From contig JAITUD010000503.1 of the NCBI GenBank assembly GCA_031286555.1, forward strand, positions 1-5,339: a DNA stretch of 5,339 nt, in the 5' to 3' direction. The DNA is from Microbacterium sp. GTDB lineage: Bacteria; Actinomycetota; Actinomycetes; Actinomycetales; Microbacteriaceae. Below, in pieces: positions 1 to 5,339 of this stretch; the first letter of the stretch is position 1, and every line of letters starts with the position of its first letter. The notes under the pieces were generated by a model that was not told where the DNA came from, made no database searches, and was given only the letters and a program-made list of their open reading frames with translations. The position numbers were made by a program, and so were the translations under genes.

Positions 1-1181
1 GCGAAGCCGTACCCCAGGCTCTGCACGAATCCGCTCAGCGCGACGGCGCTCTCGTGCGTGCGCGCACGGATGCTGAGCAGCGCGAGACTCATCGGGAACA
101 TGATGCCGGTCAGGCCGTAGAGCACGACCCACCCGTACAGGAACGCGTGCGGAGCGAGCACAAGGCCGAGCAGGCCGATCGATCCGGTCACCACCGAGGT
201 GATCAGCAGCACCGGCGTCGCCCACGCGTACCGCACCGTCAGTCCGGGGACCACCAGCGAGCAGGGCAGCGCCACCACGGAAAAGACGCCGAGCAGGAAA
301 CCCGCCTCAGCCGCCGAGACGCCGCCGACATCCGCGATCACCTGCGGCAGCCACCCGAACGACACATAGGCCATCGACGCCGAGACGCCGAAGACGAAGG
401 TCATGGCCCACGCCAGCGGCAGCCGAGGCAGACGGCTCAGGATGCGGGAGTCGGCGGGCGCGACGACGACCGGCCCGGTGACGGACTCGAACTCGCGGTC
501 CTGGGGCGTTTCGTCTCGCTCCGCTGCGGTCTCTGAGCGCCCTTCGTCTGGTCGCTGCGCTGCGCGCTCAGGATCCGCGAAGCGAGACGAAGGGCGGTCC
601 CGCAGCATCAGCACGATCCAAGGGATCATCGCCGCCACGGCGAACACGGCCCACTCCGCCAGCGAGACGCGCCAGCCCGCGGCATCCGCGACCGGCACGG
701 CGATCAGCGGCGGAAGGAACGTCGACGCCGCCATCGCGACCGAGTACACGGTCATCATCAGGCCGAGCCGGTCGGGGAAGTACTTCTTCACCAGCGGCGG
801 CAGCAGGATGTTGCCGGTGCCGACGCCGGCGAAGACCAGCGCCGTCGCGGCGATCAGGGTGACCGAGTCCACGGCGAAGCCGCGCGCCACCAGGCCGAGG
901 GTGATCAGACCCGCGGCGAGGACGGTCATCCGCTCGAGACCGAGCCTGCGCTCCAGCCACGGCGTCGCCAGGCCGAACACGGCGTAGCAGACCGGGGGTG
1001 CGGCGCCGATGAGGCCGAGCACCACGGGCGGCACGGGGAAGTCCGCGGCGATCAGTCCGACGACGGGCGACAGCGACGCGACCGCCGAGCGCAGCGAGAA
1101 GGCCAGCAGGATGATGCCGAGCACCGCGAGCGCACGCCCCTGCCAGAGAGGGCGCACCGCCGTGGATGCGCCGGAGGTCAC
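1..1181 (-). CDS. MFS transporter, CynX/NimT-like (3' end outside window)
   Basis: This is a major facilitator superfamily membrane transporter of the cyanate/nitroimidazole (CynX/NimT) type; the substrate cannot be told from sequence. I translated 393 codons without a stop before the window edge. Approximate helices are TM1 17-35, TM2 52-72, TM3 84-103, TM4 107-128, TM5 140-162, TM6 173-193, TM7 255-277, TM8 288-310, TM9 318-340, TM10 345-367 and the start of TM11 near 378. Family-like signatures are AFSLRSAVASLSP after TM1, GVGTGNILLPPLVKKYFP at 119-136, and a late ALSGFVQSLGYGF segment, where CynX proteins have a similar serine/glycine-rich helix. The start is GTG, overlapping the purF stop as GTGA, with a Shine-Dalgarno-like GGAGAGG 11 nt upstream inside purF, so it should be translationally coupled to purF. 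The central loop (194-252) is unusually long and Arg/Glu-rich because it contains a palindromic repeat. The fold is certain, the CynX-like subgroup likely, and a link to purines is only suggested by position. Confidence 0.9.
   Translation of the reverse strand, partial: MTSGASTAVRPLWQGRALAVLGIILLAFSLRSAVASLSPVVGLIAADFPVPPVVLGLIGAAPPVCYAVFGLATPWLERRLGLERMTVLAAGLITLGLVARGFAVDSVTLIAATALVFAGVGTGNILLPPLVKKYFPDRLGLMMTVYSVAMAASTFLPPLIAVPVADAAGWRVSLAEWAVFAVAAMIPWIVLMLRDRPSSRFADPERAAQRPDEGRSETAAERDETPQDREFESVTGPVVVAPADSRILSRLPRLPLAWAMTFVFGVSASMAYVSFGWLPQVIADVGGVSAAEAGFLLGVFSVVALPCSLVVPGLTVRYAWATPVLLITSVVTGSIGLLGLVLAPHAFLYGWVVLYGLTGIMFPMSLALLSIRARTHESAVALSGFVQSLGYGF
507..596. repeat. REP-like palindromic element inside the MFS gene
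   Basis: Several overlapping inverted repeats lie here. The 12-bp arms at 538-549 and 585-596 (CGCCCTTCGTCT and its exact complement) are perfect. The arms at 510-524 and 577-591 match at 14 of 15 positions (TTCGTCTCGCTYCGC). The 8-bp arms at 533-540 and 564-571 (CTGAGCGC) are perfect. TTCGTCT also occurs as a direct repeat at 510 and 543. On the transporter strand the element is read without stops as about residues 196-225, a hydrophilic Arg/Glu/Ala-rich stretch between TM6 and TM7. The TTCGTCTCGCTTCGC core resembles a repeat I recall as common between genes in Microbacterium relatives; that is memory, not a search. The alternative pairings make a mobile or REP-type repeat more likely than chance. 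Confidence 0.7.
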
Positions 1182-2644
1182 GAAGTCTGCGACCTCTCCA
1201 CCCAGTCCAAGTACTCCTCGGTGACCGTGCCGGTGACGTAGCGGCCGTCGAAGCAGCTCATATCGAGGTCGACCAGGTCGGTGCCTTCGGTGATCGCCGC
1301 CTTGAGGTCGTCGACCTCCTGGAAGACGATGTGGTCGCATCCGAGCTCTTCGGCGATCTCGGGGATCGTTCGGCCGTGCGCGACGAGCTCGAGCTTCGAC
1401 GGCATGTTGATGCCGTAGACGTGCGGGTAGCGCACCGGAGGCGCGGCGGACGCGAACGTCACCGACAGCGCACCGGCATCCCGCGCCATCTGGATGATCT
1501 GCTTGCTGGTCGTGCCCCGGACGATCGAGTCGTCGATGAGCAGCACGTTCTTGCCCTTGAACTCGGTCGACATCGCGTTCAGCTTCTGCCGCACGCTCTT
1601 CTTGCGCACCGCCTGCCCCGGCATGATGAACGTGCGTCCCACGTAGCGGTTCTTGTAGAAGCCCTCGCGGTACTCGATGCCCAGCTTGCGGGCGACCTCC
1701 ATCGCGGCCGGACGCGACGAGTCCGGGATCGGCATGACCACGTCGATCTTCTCGCGCGGCACGTGCTTGGCGATCGTGTCGGCGAGCTTCTCACCCATCC
1801 GCAGCCGCGACTCGTACACCGAGACGCCGTTCATCACCGAGTCGGGGCGGGCCAGGTACACGTACTCGAACGCGCACGGCATGAGCTGCGGGTTCTCGGC
1901 GCACTGCTTCGAGAACAGCTCGCCCTCGTTGCTGATGAACACGGCCTCGCCGGGGGCGACCTCGCGGACGATCTCGTAGTCGGCGTTCTCGAGCACCAGC
2001 GACTCGCTGGTGACGACCCACTCGTCCGAGTCGCCCGGGTTGCCGGTGGTGCGGCGGCCCAGGATCAGCGGACGGATGCCGAAAGGGTCGCGGAACGCGA
2101 GCAGACCGTAGCCGGCGATGATCGCGATCACCGCGTAGGCGCCCTCGATGCGCTTGTGGGTGTTCGCCACGGCCTCGAAGATGCGCTCCGGGTCGAGGTC
2201 GACCGGCGACGTGGTCGTCTGCAGCTCGTGCGCGAGCACGTTCAGCAGCAGCTCGGTGTCGCTCGAGGAGTTCAGGTGGCGACGGTCGCGCTGCTCCATC
2301 TCGGCGGTCAGCTCACGCGTGTTGGTGAGGTTGCCATTGTGGATGAGCACGATGCCGTACGGGGAGTTCACGTAGAAGGGCTGCATCTCCTCCTCGCTGG
2401 AGGCGGTGCCCTTCGTCGCGTAGCGCACGTGACCGAGGCCCACGCTGCCCAGCAGAGCGCGCATGTCGCGGGTGCGGAACGACTCGCGCACCATGCCCTG
2501 CGCCTTCGCCGTGTGCATGACGCCGGTCGACTCCGCGGTGGCGATGCCGGTGGCATCCTGCCCGCGGTGCTGCAGAAGCAGGAGTGCGTCGTAGATGTCC
2601 TGGTTGACCGGGCCGTTGCCGACCATTCCGACGATGCCGCACAT
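1178..2644 (-). CDS. purF: Amidophosphoribosyltransferase PurF
   Basis: PurF transfers ammonia released from glutamine to PRPP, giving 5-phosphoribosylamine, the first committed step of de novo purine synthesis in the cytosol. The 488-residue product starts MCGIVGMVG, so Cys2 becomes the N-terminal nucleophile of the Ntn-hydrolase glutaminase domain (about 2-235) after Met removal. Glutamine-site residues visible are Arg74, Asn103-Gly104 and Asp129. The phosphoribosyltransferase domain (about 260-470) has KNRYVGRTF (331-339) and the PRPP loop LLIDDSIVRGTTS (368-380). There is no propeptide. Of the four cysteines that hold the 4Fe-4S cluster in Bacillus PurF, the one before the FEYVY segment is kept (Cys257), but the later HPCFYGI cysteine is replaced (PHVYGI) and only one C-terminal cysteine (464) remains. 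Segments such as MPCAFEYVY and YGINMPS follow the E. coli type. The ATG lies 6 nt after the purM stop, with GAAG 9 nt and GGAG 14 nt upstream; it is the second gene of the operon. Confidence 0.98.
   Translation of the reverse strand: MCGIVGMVGNGPVNQDIYDALLLLQHRGQDATGIATAESTGVMHTAKAQGMVRESFRTRDMRALLGSVGLGHVRYATKGTASSEEEMQPFYVNSPYGIVLIHNGNLTNTRELTAEMEQRDRRHLNSSSDTELLLNVLAHELQTTTSPVDLDPERIFEAVANTHKRIEGAYAVIAIIAGYGLLAFRDPFGIRPLILGRRTTGNPGDSDEWVVTSESLVLENADYEIVREVAPGEAVFISNEGELFSKQCAENPQLMPCAFEYVYLARPDSVMNGVSVYESRLRMGEKLADTIAKHVPREKIDVVMPIPDSSRPAAMEVARKLGIEYREGFYKNRYVGRTFIMPGQAVRKKSVRQKLNAMSTEFKGKNVLLIDDSIVRGTTSKQIIQMARDAGALSVTFASAAPPVRYPHVYGINMPSKLELVAHGRTIPEIAEELGCDHIVFQEVDDLKAAITEGTDLVDLDMSCFDGRYVTGTVTEEYLDWVERSQTS
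1193..1199 (-). promoter_or_regulatory. Ribosome binding site for the MFS gene, within purF
   Basis: GGAGAGG lies on the minus strand within the last codons of purF, 11 nt before the GTG at 1181. It supports GTG at the GTGA overlap as the transporter start, and translation coupled to termination of purF. Confidence 0.5.
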
Positions 2645-2650
2645 GTGGTG

Positions 2651-3766
2651 TTACTTCGCTCCGTCCGCGTACGCGCCCACCAGGCGCACCGCTCCGCCGT
2701 CGACGCCCTTGGCGCCCTGTTCGAATCCTTCGCCGGGGACGGCGCCGATGTGCACCGTGCCGGCACGCCAGGCGGCGATGCCCTGCGCCTCGATGGCCGC
2801 GATCGCGGCATCCGCCTGCGCGCCGTCGACGATCGCGAGGAACCCGATGCCCAGGTTCCAGGTGCCCTCGGTCTGCTCCAGCGGGGTGCCGGCGATGCCG
2901 GCCAGCACGCGGAAGACCGGGTCGGGCGACCAGGTGGCGCGGTCGACCTCTGCCCAGCTGCCCTGCGGCAGCACGCGGGCGAGGTTCGCGGCGATGCCGC
3001 CGCCGGTGACGTGGCTGAGGGAGTGCACGGCGCCGGGGAGCTGATCGATCAGCTTCAGCAGCGGCAGCGTGTACAGACGGGTCGGCTCGAGGAGAGCCTC
3101 GCCCCAGGTGACGCCGAGGTCTTCGGCGCGATCGCCGTAGCCGATGCCGGCGCCGGTGAGGATGTGGCGCACCAGTGAGAAGCCGTTGGAGTGCAGGCCG
3201 CTCGAGGCCAGCGCGATCACGGCGTCGCCGTCGCGCACGAGCTCGGCGCCGAGCACGGCATCCTTCTCGACGACGCCGGTGGCGGCGCCCGCTACGTCGT
3301 AGTCGTCAGGGCCCAGCAGGCCCGGGTGCTCGGCGGTCTCGCCGCCGACCAGCGCGGTGCCGGTCGCCGTGCAGGCATCCGCGATGCCGCGCACGATGTC
3401 GGCGATGCGGTTCGGGACGACCTTGCCGCACGCGATGTAGTCGGTCATGAACAGCGGCTTCGCGCCGACCACGACGATGTCGTCCACGACCATGCCGACC
3501 AGGTCCTGCCCGATCGTGTCGTGCTTGTCGATCGCCTGCGCGATCGCGACCTTCGTGCCGACGCCGTCGGTCGAGGTCGCGAGCAGCGGATGCCGGAAGT
3601 CGCGCAGTGCGCTGGCGTCGAAGAGCCCGGCGAATCCGCCGACGCCCCCGAGCACTTCCGGACCGTGCGTCGCGCGCACGGAGGACTTCATGAGTTCGAC
3701 GGCCAGATCGCCGGCAGCGGTGTCGACGCCTGCTGCTGCGTAGGGATTGGTGGTGGAGTCTGCCAC
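2651..3766 (-). CDS. purM: Phosphoribosylformylglycinamidine cyclo-ligase PurM (AIR synthetase)
   Basis: PurM closes the imidazole ring, converting formylglycinamidine ribonucleotide plus ATP to aminoimidazole ribonucleotide in the fifth step of de novo purine synthesis. The 371-residue product is somewhat longer than the roughly 345 residues of the E. coli enzyme and has the expected order of motifs: YAAAGVD near 9-15, the ATP-binding DGVGTK at 67-72, GGETAEHPG at 141-149, SSGLHSNGFSLVR at 188-200, HVTGGGIAAN at 252-261 and NLGIGF at 304-309. It is a PurM/ThiL/HypE/PurL-fold protein acting as a dimer. I chose the GTG start because it leaves the usual short N-terminus and has no good Shine-Dalgarno, but a -10-like TAGGCT sits 6 nt before it. 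It leads the purM-purF-transporter operon and diverges from the gene at 3831. Confidence 0.97.
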   Translation of the reverse strand: MADSTTNPYAAAGVDTAAGDLAVELMKSSVRATHGPEVLGGVGGFAGLFDASALRDFRHPLLATSTDGVGTKVAIAQAIDKHDTIGQDLVGMVVDDIVVVGAKPLFMTDYIACGKVVPNRIADIVRGIADACTATGTALVGGETAEHPGLLGPDDYDVAGAATGVVEKDAVLGAELVRDGDAVIALASSGLHSNGFSLVRHILTGAGIGYGDRAEDLGVTWGEALLEPTRLYTLPLLKLIDQLPGAVHSLSHVTGGGIAANLARVLPQGSWAEVDRATWSPDPVFRVLAGIAGTPLEQTEGTWNLGIGFLAIVDGAQADAAIAAIEAQGIAAWRAGTVHIGAVPGEGFEQGAKGVDGGAVRLVGAYADGAK

Positions 3767-3772
3767 CAGGAC

Positions 3773-3803
3773 AGCCTACCGGCTCGCAGGTGGGTGATGT
3801 CCG
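3773..3803 (-). promoter_or_regulatory. Candidate purM operon promoter (leaderless type)
   Basis: TAGGCT (3778 down to 3773) fits the actinobacterial -10 pattern TANNNT and ends 6 nt before the purM GTG, so transcription would start at or next to the start codon. A possible -35, CGGACA (3803 to 3798), matches TTGACA at four positions but with a long 19-nt spacer. No riboswitch or PurR-type operator can be made out in the 64-bp divergent gap. Confidence 0.45.
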
Positions 3804-3823
3804 GGAGAGGTGTCTCCTACGAT
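3794..3823 (+). promoter_or_regulatory. Candidate promoter for the plus-strand unknown gene
   Basis: TACGAT (3818-3823) fits TANNNT and ends 7 nt before the ATG at 3831, which would give a leaderless mRNA. The -35 candidate GTGATG (3794-3799, 18-nt spacer) is weak. It overlaps the upstream part of the purM promoter on the opposite strand, so the two could interfere with each other. Confidence 0.4.
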
Positions 3824-3830
3824 GGGGGCC

Positions 3831-4430
3831 ATGAGCGAGAAGCCGCAGTGGCTGATCCGCGAGGACGCGGGCACACCGGTGCTGATCGCGCTCGCTCTGC
3901 GGCAGCTTCTCGGCGTGCGCGAACCCGACGAGATGCCCACGCTGCGCGGCCTCGAGGTGCGGGCACCGGATGCCGCTGACGCCAGCGACGCCGTCGAGGA
4001 GCAGTGGCGCTCGTACTGGGACATGACCGTCGAGCCGCGGGCTCATCGCAGCGACGTGCCGCTCGAGCTGATCGATGGATTCGACACCATGGTCGCCCTG
4101 CCGGCATCCGGCGCCGACGAGCTGCGCGCGGCGATCGCACCGCATGCGGCGACCGCTCTGCGATTCGCCACCGATGCGCACAAGCGGTACGTGGCGACTG
4201 TGAACTCCTCGGGCGACTCGTACCGCGCCTATGCGAGCGCGATCGCGGAGTTCGAGCGCGAGATCGGCCGGCGCGCCCACTCGTTCGAGCTGAACGTGCA
4301 GGTGCTGCCTCTCTCGCAGCGCGGCATCTGGTGGATCGGCGCGCTGACCGTGGCCGTCACCGACGGACTGCGGCGCGACGTCGTCGCGTTCGACTCGGCG
4401 ATCAGGCCGGTGATCGGCGAGCTGGCCTAG
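3831..4430 (+). CDS. Conserved-looking hypothetical protein, function unknown
   Basis: I do not recognise this 199-residue, soluble-looking protein. It has no signal peptide, membrane segment, cysteine cluster or catalytic motif that I can name. Visible features are an N-terminal QWLIRED strand-like piece, a helix around 16-28, an acidic Ala/Asp-rich linker (46-57), a WRSYWDM motif (59-65), a long helical region (about 96-149) containing HKRYVATVNSSGDSYRAYA, and a hydrophobic C-terminal segment with IWWIGALTVAV (166-176). Codon use matches its neighbours, so it is a native gene. The ATG at 3831 is preferred because a -10-like box sits 7 nt upstream. ATG 3822 and GTG 3810 are in frame and would add 3 or 7 residues; GGGAGAGG at 3803-3810 could serve ATG 3822. 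It is the only plus-strand gene here, diverging from purM and converging on the membrane protein gene. Confidence 0.85.
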   Translation: MSEKPQWLIREDAGTPVLIALALRQLLGVREPDEMPTLRGLEVRAPDAADASDAVEEQWRSYWDMTVEPRAHRSDVPLELIDGFDTMVALPASGADELRAAIAPHAATALRFATDAHKRYVATVNSSGDSYRAYASAIAEFEREIGRRAHSFELNVQVLPLSQRGIWWIGALTVAVTDGLRRDVVAFDSAIRPVIGELA

Positions 4431-4448
4431 TCTTCGGGCGCTCAGGCC
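4424..4448. terminator. Weak hairpin between convergent stops
   Basis: GGCCT (4424-4428) pairs with AGGCC (4444-4448), enclosing an internal mismatch and a short inner stem capped by a UUCG tetraloop (4433-4436). It spans the 11 bp between the two convergent stop codons and both ends of the genes. There is no U-tract on either strand, so it would be at best an imperfect bidirectional terminator. Confidence 0.25.
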
Positions 4449-4759
4449 TCGGGCGTGATGACGCGCTCGTGCTGCACCTGCACCACGCGGGCGTGCTTGC
4501 GCGCGCTGCGGTCGAGCACCAGCGCGACCACGCCGCCGAGCGCGACGCAGATCGGCACGGTCCACAGCAGCATGAAGCCGAACACCTGCCCCGCGGGGTA
4601 GGCGACCCCGGCGGCCTCGGAGGGCTCGTAGCTGCCGACCGCGGTGAGGATCAGTGCGACGATGATGCCGAGCACCGCGCCGGAGCCCATGAACACTCCG
4701 TAGCGCGGCACGGGACGGACCCTCGCCTCGACGGTCTCACGGGATGCATTGCGTGCCAT
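4442..4759 (-). CDS. Small two-helix membrane protein, function unknown
   Basis: A 105-residue protein with two hydrophobic segments, about 21-42 (GVFMGSGAVLGIIVALILTA core) and 59-82 (VFGFMLLWTVPICVALGG core), joined by a short SYEPSEAAGVAYPAG loop. The N-terminus (R7, R13, R15, R19) and the C-terminus (RSARKHAR) are basic, so by the positive-inside rule both ends should be cytoplasmic with the loop outside. The ATG at 4759 is the only in-frame start that leaves the compact hairpin; longer versions would run back into the lipoprotein gene in another frame. There is no clear Shine-Dalgarno; GACAAT, four of six to TATAAT, lies 6 nt upstream and could be a -10 for a leaderless mRNA. It is 37 bp downstream of the lipoprotein gene in the same direction and may be cotranscribed. 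Nothing identifies an enzyme or transporter, so I give no function. Confidence 0.85.
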   Translation of the reverse strand: MARNASRETVEARVRPVPRYGVFMGSGAVLGIIVALILTAVGSYEPSEAAGVAYPAGQVFGFMLLWTVPICVALGGVVALVLDRSARKHARVVQVQHERVITPEA

Positions 4760-4796
4760 GCATCCATTGTCCCACGGTCCGGATATGCGCTCGCCG

Positions 4797-5243
4797 TCAG
4801 CGCAGGACGACCGACCAGGCGCCGTAGCCGTGCGTGCTGGAGGCGTTGGCCGAGAACGAGTCGAGGCTGCTCGTCGGGAGGCTCTTCTCCAGGTGATGCG
4901 GGCTCTCGTCGCAGCGGAGATCCTTGAGCTCGGTGGCACTGCCCTGTTCCCCGGAGGACGAGGAGATCGCGACGGTCATCGCGTCGTCGCCGAAGCAGGA
5001 GAACTCGATGGCGGACAGATCGGTCGGGCCACCGAAGTCCATCCGCGTGCCCTCCTCACCGGATGCCGGTCCATTGCCGACCAGACTCGTCATCACGCCG
5101 TCGTTCTCGCCCGCGTCATCGCTCTGCTGCTGCATCCAGTCCTGCACCGCGGCATCGTCAGGAGGCGGCGGTGCCAGTGCCGCACAGCCGGCGAGCGCGC
5201 ACGCACCCACCGCGATCGTCAGTCCCGCCAGCATCCTCCGCAT
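4797..5243 (-). CDS. Putative small secreted lipoprotein
   Basis: The 148-residue product has a type II signal peptide: MRRML, a hydrophobic core, then the lipobox LAGC with lipidated Cys20, followed by a Pro/Asp/Gln-rich linker (25-47). It should be anchored on the outer face of the cytoplasmic membrane. The rest looks like a small beta-rich domain with FSCFG (81-85), LRCDE (109-113) and a terminal AWSVVLR. Cys83 and Cys111 are the only other cysteines and could form a disulfide. Similar spacing of two cysteines and a final tryptophan strand is, from memory, common in small actinobacterial lipoproteins of unknown function. I chose ATG 5243 over the in-frame ATG 5255 because it gives a compact MRRM signal start and lies 7 nt after a good -10 box, which itself overlaps ATG 5255. 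The role is unknown. Confidence 0.85.
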   Translation of the reverse strand: MRRMLAGLTIAVGACALAGCAALAPPPPDDAAVQDWMQQQSDDAGENDGVMTSLVGNGPASGEEGTRMDFGGPTDLSAIEFSCFGDDAMTVAISSSSGEQGSATELKDLRCDESPHHLEKSLPTSSLDSFSANASSTHGYGAWSVVLR

Positions 5244-5250
5244 GCCCCCG

Positions 5251-5279
5251 ACCATAGCGGGCGGTGCCGCAGCGGTCTA
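5251..5279 (-). promoter_or_regulatory. Candidate promoter of the lipoprotein gene
   Basis: TAGACC (5279 to 5274; four of six to TTGACA) and TATGGT (5256 to 5251; four of six to TATAAT) are separated by 17 bp. TATGGT ends 7 nt before the ATG at 5243. This is the best-formed promoter in the window and again predicts a transcript that starts at or very near the start codon. Confidence 0.5.
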
Positions 5280-5339
5280 AGGACGCAGCGGAAGGAGCGC
5301 CTCGATGTCGGCGCGAGTGCCGGATGCGGAGACGCGCCC
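5277..5339 (-). CDS. 3' end of an unidentified gene
   Basis: One minus-strand frame is open from the window edge to a TAG at 5279-5277. The last 20 residues include SASGTRADIEALLPLRP, which looks protein-like, and most of its codons end in G or C. It stops 33 bp before the lipoprotein ATG. The fragment is too short to assign; a helical end of an enzyme such as an aminotransferase is only a guess. Confidence 0.5.
   Translation of the reverse strand, partial: GRVSASGTRADIEALLPLRP

Noticed and set aside
507..596. The palindromic region as a rho-independent terminator or attenuator
   Set aside because: It lies in the middle of an intact coding frame, has no U-tract and continues into helices 7 to 11 of the same protein. 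A repeat element explains it better.
54..987. Plus- and minus-strand open frames within 54-987, other than the transporter frame
   Set aside because: The transporter frame on the minus strand reads through without a stop and gives alternating hydrophobic helices with family motifs; the other frames give biased, non-hydrophobic sequence.
1166..3178. A 670-codon plus-strand open frame antisense to purF and purM
   Set aside because: Its translation is His/Arg/Asp/Val-rich low-complexity sequence, typical of the antisense frame of GC-rich genes. It spans two genes with clear catalytic motifs on the other strand and crosses their boundary.
3320..3344. GGETAEHPG in PurM instead of the E. coli-like GGETAEMPG
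   Set aside because: Histidine at this position is, from memory, usual in actinobacterial PurM, so I do not treat it as an active-site change.
4442..4759. Naming the two-helix protein a Trk-type potassium transporter
   Set aside because: I recall similar small proteins carrying that label, but the sequence has neither the pore helices of TrkH nor the nucleotide-binding domain of TrkA, so the name is not supported.
3306..4927. Long open frames at 3306-4565 (minus) and 4004-4927 (plus)
   Set aside because: Both overlap well-supported genes in other frames, cross several gene boundaries and give Arg/Ala/Asp-rich compositionally biased products. They are shadows of high-GC coding.
1..5339. A defence, mobile or biosynthetic system hidden in the window
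   Set aside because: No nuclease, recombinase, transposase, toxin-antitoxin pair, reverse transcriptase, repeat-spacer array or biosynthetic core enzyme was seen. The core is ordinary purine metabolism plus small unknown genes.

Overview
The window is about 68% GC with strong G/C preference at third codon positions. Its gene content and style (short lipoprotein, small membrane protein, very dense GGATGC/GCATCC hexamers, promoter-like boxes placed directly before start codons) suggest a high-GC actinobacterium, most likely Microbacterium or a close relative in the Microbacteriaceae. The genus is an inference from style, not from a marker gene.

Layout, right to left along the minus strand. At the far right edge is the 3' end of an unidentified gene (5277-5339). 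Next come a small lipoprotein gene (4797-5243) and a two-helix membrane protein gene (4442-4759). A single plus-strand gene of unknown function (3831-4430) converges on the membrane protein gene with 11 bp between stops. It diverges from purM across 64 bp that carry candidate promoters for both directions. From 3766 leftwards runs a compact minus-strand operon: purM (2651-3766), purF (1178-2644) and a CynX/NimT-like major facilitator transporter (1-1181, cut by the window edge). The purM-purF gap is 6 bp, and the transporter start overlaps the purF stop in a GTGA.

PurF catalyses the first committed step of de novo purine synthesis and PurM the fifth, so the operon core is purine biosynthesis. 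The transporter is translationally coupled to purF; its substrate is not known. The other genes have no recognisable link to purines.

The most unusual local structure is a dense, multiply palindromic element (about 507-596) inside the transporter gene. It is read in frame and lengthens the cytoplasmic loop between helices 6 and 7. Other points worth attention are about 20 copies of GGATGC/GCATCC, a -10-like TANNNT 6 or 7 nt before three independent start codons (possible leaderless mRNAs), and a PurF of the E. coli type rather than the propeptide/iron-sulfur type known from Bacillus and mycobacteria. I found no CRISPR array, tRNA, rRNA, insertion sequence or phage gene. No stretch longer than 300 bp lacks a gene.
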